DNA from: Arthrobacter sp. ISL-85
Lineage (GTDB): Bacteria > Actinomycetota > Actinomycetes > Actinomycetales > Micrococcaceae
DNA: 64,000 nucleotides
Direction: 5' to 3'
Assembly (NCBI RefSeq): GCF_018613675.1
Contig: NZ_JAGGPQ010000024.1
Span: forward strand, 62,001 to 126,000
The translations under genes were made by a program, and so were the position numbers. Shown here piece after piece: positions 61,329 to 64,000 of this stretch (positions are counted from its first letter, which is position 1; each line of letters opens with the position of its first letter). The notes beneath the pieces were generated by a model, which made no database searches, was not told the origin of the DNA, and saw nothing but the letters and a program-made list of their open reading frames with translations.

Positions 61329-61874
61329 CTAAGCGCTGCCTTCGGCTTCCGGGGCGGCGGCTTCTGCAGTATTGATGTCGAACAGGCCGTCAGGCGGGGT
61401 GAGGAGGATAAAGCCTTCTTCCACGTTCACCTCGGGCACGATTTGCTCCACGAACGGGATGAGGATCTCGTCGCCGTCCGGGGTGGTGACCACCAGCAGG
61501 TCCTGGACCGGCAAGGTGTTCAGCGCCGTTACCTTGCCCACCACCTGTGAGCCGACCCGGGCTTCCAGGCCCACCAGTTCGTGCTCGTACCAGCCTTCGT
61601 CGTCGTCCTCGTCCAGCTCTTCGGTTTCGACGAAGAGCCTGGCTCCGCGGAGGGTCTCCGCCTGGTTCCGGTCCGTCACTTCCTCGAAACCGAGCAGCAG
61701 GATGTCCTTGTTCCAGCGGGCACTGCTCACGGTCAGGGGACCGGAGGCGGCAGGCTCAACCACGAACTCCGTTCCGGGGACAAACCTGTCCTCCGGGGCG
61801 TCGGTCAACACCTGGACGGTGACTTCCCCGCGAATGCCGTGCGGCTTGCCAATCCGTGCCACCTGAAGCTGCAT
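61329..61874 (-). CDS. rimM: 16S rRNA processing protein RimM
   Basis: Aids 30S maturation around S19. The N-terminal barrel is MQLQVARIGKPHGIRGEVTVQVLTDAPEDRFVPG, and the PRC-like C-terminal half starts with WYEHELVGLEARVGSQVVGKVTALNTLPVQDLLVVTTPDGDEILIPFVEQIVPEVNVEEGFILL. 181 residues with an acidic Ala/Glu tail. Adjoins trmD; a terminator sits upstream of it. Confidence 0.95.
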   Translation of the reverse strand: MQLQVARIGKPHGIRGEVTVQVLTDAPEDRFVPGTEFVVEPAASGPLTVSSARWNKDILLLGFEEVTDRNQAETLRGARLFVETEELDEDDDEGWYEHELVGLEARVGSQVVGKVTALNTLPVQDLLVVTTPDGDEILIPFVEQIVPEVNVEEGFILLTPPDGLFDINTAEAAAPEAEGSA

Positions 61875-61930
61875 CTGTTCCTCTGTTCCGGTTGTGGTGC
61901 TTCTACGGAAAGCACCCTGCTGTGAAAGAA

Positions 61931-61966
61931 CTCCGGCCCCTCCACCTGGTGGTGGAGGGGCCGGAG
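61931..61966 (-). terminator. Strong hairpin between khpA and rimM
   Basis: A 16-bp perfect stem, CTCCGGCCCCTCCACC with its complement and a TGGT loop, is followed on the minus strand by TTCTTTCA. It lies 24 bases after the khpA stop and may separate rpsP-khpA from rimM-trmD. Confidence 0.75.
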
Positions 61967-61989
61967 CAAAAACTGGTATTGCCGAGCGC

Positions 61990-62232
61990 TCAGCGGCGGC
62001 GGTCGGTATCGACGACGTCGACCCTTACCGGTTCGCCGCCGGCCAGTGCAGCCACCACGGTGCGCAGTGCGCGTGCGGTGCGGCCCTGGCGGCCGATCAC
62101 CCGTCCGAGGTCGTCCTGGTGAACGCGCACCTCGAGGGTGTCCCCGCGGCGGTTGTTCTTGGAACTGACCTTGACGTCATCCGGGGAATCAACGATTCCG
62201 CGGACCAGGTGCTCCAGCGCTTCTGCCAGCAA
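61990..62232 (-). CDS. khpA: KH domain RNA-binding protein KhpA
   Basis: A small single KH-domain RNA-binding protein, partner of KhpB in other bacteria. The 80-residue protein reads LLAEALEHLVRGIVDSPDDVKVSSKNNRRGDTLEVRVHQDDLGRVIGRQGRTARALRTVVAALAG with the GxxG loop GRQG. The start is a TTG one base after the rpsP stop codon; reading further upstream is an Arg-rich shadow of rpsP. It is co-transcribed with rpsP. Confidence 0.92.
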   Translation of the reverse strand: MLAEALEHLVRGIVDSPDDVKVSSKNNRRGDTLEVRVHQDDLGRVIGRQGRTARALRTVVAALAGGEPVRVDVVDTDRRR

Positions 62233-62233
62233 T

Positions 62234-62656
62234 CTACTCAGCCTCGGTGGTCTCAGCTTCGGCCTCGGCCGGGGCCTCGGCAGCGTCAGACTTGGAGGCC
62301 TTCTTGGTGATGGCTTCCGGGATGATGACCGAGCCCTTTTCCGGAGCAACGAAGGATTCCTTCGCGACCTTGGTCTTGAGGGTGCCTTCCTGGCCCGGCA
62401 GGCCCTTGAACTTCTGCCAGTCACCGGTGATCTTCAGGATCGCGGCAACCTGCTCGGACGGCTGGGCGCCGACGGAGAGCCAGTACTGCGCGCGCTCGGA
62501 GTTGACCTCGATGAACGAGGGCTCTTCGGTGGGGTGGTACTTGCCGATCTCTTCGATGGCACGACCATCACGCTTGGTGCGTGAGTCCGCGACGACGATG
62601 CGGTAGTACGGGGCGCGCATCTTGCCGAAGCGCTTAAGGCGAATCTTTACGGCCAC
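62234..62656 (-). CDS. rpsP: 30S ribosomal protein S16
   Basis: Start is a GTG giving VAVKIRLKRFGKMRAPYYRIVVADSRTKRDGRAIEEIGKYHPTEEPSFIEVNSERAQYWLSVGAQPSEQVAAILKITGDW, the S16 consensus. A GGAG is 11 bases upstream. 140 residues; the C-terminal 50 or so (GLPGQEGTLKTKVAKESFVAPEKGSV then an acidic Ala/Glu tail) exceed the 82-residue E. coli protein, as usual in actinobacteria. First gene of the ribosomal cluster. Confidence 0.95.
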   Translation of the reverse strand: MAVKIRLKRFGKMRAPYYRIVVADSRTKRDGRAIEEIGKYHPTEEPSFIEVNSERAQYWLSVGAQPSEQVAAILKITGDWQKFKGLPGQEGTLKTKVAKESFVAPEKGSVIIPEAITKKASKSDAAEAPAEAEAETTEAE

Positions 62657-62836
62657 TTTTGTGGTCACTCCTGTTTCAGAAAAAGGGGTGAACCCGGCGT
62701 TCTGCACCCGTGGGGCGGGCCATACTTGCGGGTTCGAAGGACAGGATCCGGACGCGGAGAGAGGGGCCACGCGGATCGAGTACCTGTCTATTGTGCCAGA
62801 TGAGCGCTGTTATTTCGACTTGGCGCCGCGGGCGGG

Positions 62837-63292
62837 TCAAGCGGACCAGACGTACAGCCCGGTCCGTTGGGAGTCATCCAGCCCGGCCGCAAGCCTGGCG
62901 AGCTGTTCAACGTAGGTCCTTGCCTGGGCCGCGCCGAACGGGATGTCCTCCTGGGCGGCCCACTGCTCGGCGACGTCCTCGAGGACATTGCCTTCACCTT
63001 CGGTTTCGTAGGTGAGCAGGTCCGCCAGCGCACGGACCATGGCCGGCGGGACGGCAAGGAGGGAGTCGCTGGCAACATCCACCATGGTCAGCTCATAATC
63101 TGCTCCGCCGGCGTGGACGGCCGTCCCGGCAAGATCGCCGAGCTGCTCCACTTCAAAGTCGCTGATTCCCTGGATGCGCACCGCCTGGCCGTCGGGGCCG
63201 CCCTCCATGGCGGAGCCGCGTCCTTCATCAAGGAGGCCGGCGTGTTTCAGTGCGGCGTCATGGGTGGCGACAAAGATCTCGGTGAAGCCCAT
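62837..63292 (-). CDS. Conserved-looking hypothetical protein
   Basis: I do not recognise this 151-residue acidic protein. It begins MGFTEIFVATHDAALKHAGLLDEGRGSAMEGGPDGQAVRIQGISDFEVEQLGDLAG and ends LAAGLDDSQRTGLYVWSA. No motif, membrane segment or signal peptide is evident. Coding bias is consistent with a real gene. It lies 180 bases upstream of rpsP on the same strand. Confidence 0.6.
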   Translation of the reverse strand: MGFTEIFVATHDAALKHAGLLDEGRGSAMEGGPDGQAVRIQGISDFEVEQLGDLAGTAVHAGGADYELTMVDVASDSLLAVPPAMVRALADLLTYETEGEGNVLEDVAEQWAAQEDIPFGAAQARTYVEQLARLAAGLDDSQRTGLYVWSA

Positions 63293-63434
63293 TGCTGGTG
63301 CCCTTCTTCCGTTGGCGGAACTGCGCGCCGGGTGCTGCGTGCCACCCGGCCGTACGGGATCAGCCTAGTAGTTGCGGGCCCGCCGGCGCACACCCGGGAG
63401 GCCTGCCGCGGAGTACCGCAGGATGCGGTGTTGA

Positions 63435-64000
63435 TCAGCCGACGGCCACGCGGATCCGGTTGCGCCACGGATCCTCGAACCGCAGCTCGGCGCCGGTGTG
63501 ATGGGCGGGCACCCCGGCGACCTTCAGGCGGTCAGCCAGCGCCCCGACGTCGTCCCCGGAGGGAACCTCGATGAGCACCTCACCCAAGCCCAGGGTGTCC
63601 TTGCGGGGGCCGGCGCCACGGCTGTTCCATACATTCATGGCCATGTGGTGGTGGTAGCGGCCTGCGGAAACGAACAATGCCTGCCCGTGCCAGCCCGCCG
63701 TCTTTTCGAACCCAAGTGTTCCCACGTAGAAGTCCCGGGCGGTCTGGACATCGCCAACCTGGAGGTGGACATGCCCCACGCCGGCGGCTGTTTGCCGCTG
63801 GCCTTCCAGGGACTCCTCGGTGAGGTACTGCTCAAGGTAGCGCTGGGGCGGCAGCGCCAGGCTGTCCATGACCACATCGGTCCCATTCCAGGACCAGTTG
63901 CTGCGCGGGCGGTCCCAGTAGAGCTCGATGCCGTTACCCTCAGGGTCGGTGAAGTAGAAGGCTTCGCTCACCAGGTGGTCGGCGCTGCCCGTGAAGGCCC
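63435..64000 (-). CDS. Two-domain VOC (glyoxalase/dioxygenase-like) protein, N-terminus beyond window
   Basis: The visible 188 codons include the end of a first VOC domain (VSEAFYFTDPEGNGIELYWDRP) and a complete second one, VGHVHLQVGDVQTARDFYVGTLGFEKTAGWHGQALFVSAGRYHHHMAMNVWNSRGA, with potential metal His and Glu. Relatives include CatE-type catechol 2,3-dioxygenases, but that is only a family hint. The open frame continues to the right edge, so the gene is partial. Confidence 0.85.
   Translation of the reverse strand, partial: AFTGSADHLVSEAFYFTDPEGNGIELYWDRPRSNWSWNGTDVVMDSLALPPQRYLEQYLTEESLEGQRQTAAGVGHVHLQVGDVQTARDFYVGTLGFEKTAGWHGQALFVSAGRYHHHMAMNVWNSRGAGPRKDTLGLGEVLIEVPSGDDVGALADRLKVAGVPAHHTGAELRFEDPWRNRIRVAVG

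Overview
The window is high-GC actinobacterial DNA that looks like a chromosomal segment of an Arthrobacter/Pseudarthrobacter-type member of the Micrococcaceae. The evidence is dense packing with many GTG and TTG starts, actinobacterial families (MptB, DUF3052, DUF3145, DUF2469, FasR-type PucR regulator, GapB-type GAPDH), and the order ahpE-like / DUF3052 / aceE / fasR / fabD / fabH / acpP / fabF, which parallels the Mycobacterium tuberculosis Rv2238c-Rv2245 neighbourhood. I see no insertion sequence, prophage, CRISPR array or other mobile element. Genus is inferred from gene content and protein style, not from a search.

Layout. 1-15.5 kb: clpP (cut by the left edge), trigger factor, tRNA-Pro and tRNA-Gly, Nei/Fpg glycosylase, rpiB, aminopeptidase N, OsmC-like protein, MscS channel, truncated haemoglobin, TesB thioesterase, EttA, a lipoprotein and an SSB. 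15.4-25.8 kb: the sugar region. tRNA-Arg is followed by xylR-xylA-xylB with a recognisable promoter and operator, then by a three-gene operon (Gfo/Idh/MocA oxidoreductase, DUF993, TIM-barrel epimerase) divergent from a LacI regulator and an alpha/beta hydrolase, then an aldose 1-epimerase. 25.9-43.6 kb: mixed housekeeping genes, including AlkD-like repair protein, MptB, oligoribonuclease, tRNA-His, peptide deformylase, a secreted HNH nuclease, GapB-type GAPDH, TspO, RNase P RNA, YaaA, Nif3, MsrA, CysK-CysE, 6-phosphogluconate dehydrogenase with its GntR neighbour, tRNA-Val, Sir2 and a BCP/AhpE peroxiredoxin. 43.6-52.7 kb: pyruvate dehydrogenase E1 followed by the type II fatty-acid synthesis locus, linking acetyl-CoA production to lipid synthesis. 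52.9-62.7 kb, all on the minus strand: rpsP-khpA-rimM-trmD, rplS, two signal peptidases, rnhB, DUF2469, yraN, comM, dprA and xerC. The right edge carries an unknown protein and a two-domain VOC protein cut by the window.

Most unusual points. (1) Two near-identical 17-bp inverted-repeat sites lie upstream of fasR and of fabD and are a strong candidate FasR operator. (2) A textbook intrinsic terminator with a 15-bp perfect stem and T-run is embedded in the first 17 codons of the second signal peptidase gene, just after rplS. (3) The DUF993 / Gfo-Idh / TIM-barrel operon with its LacI control is a candidate uncharacterised sugar oxidation pathway. (4) A promoter-like element runs directly into a terminator at 41.1 kb. 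(5) The Nif3-neighbour zinc-ribbon protein has lost three of four zinc cysteines.
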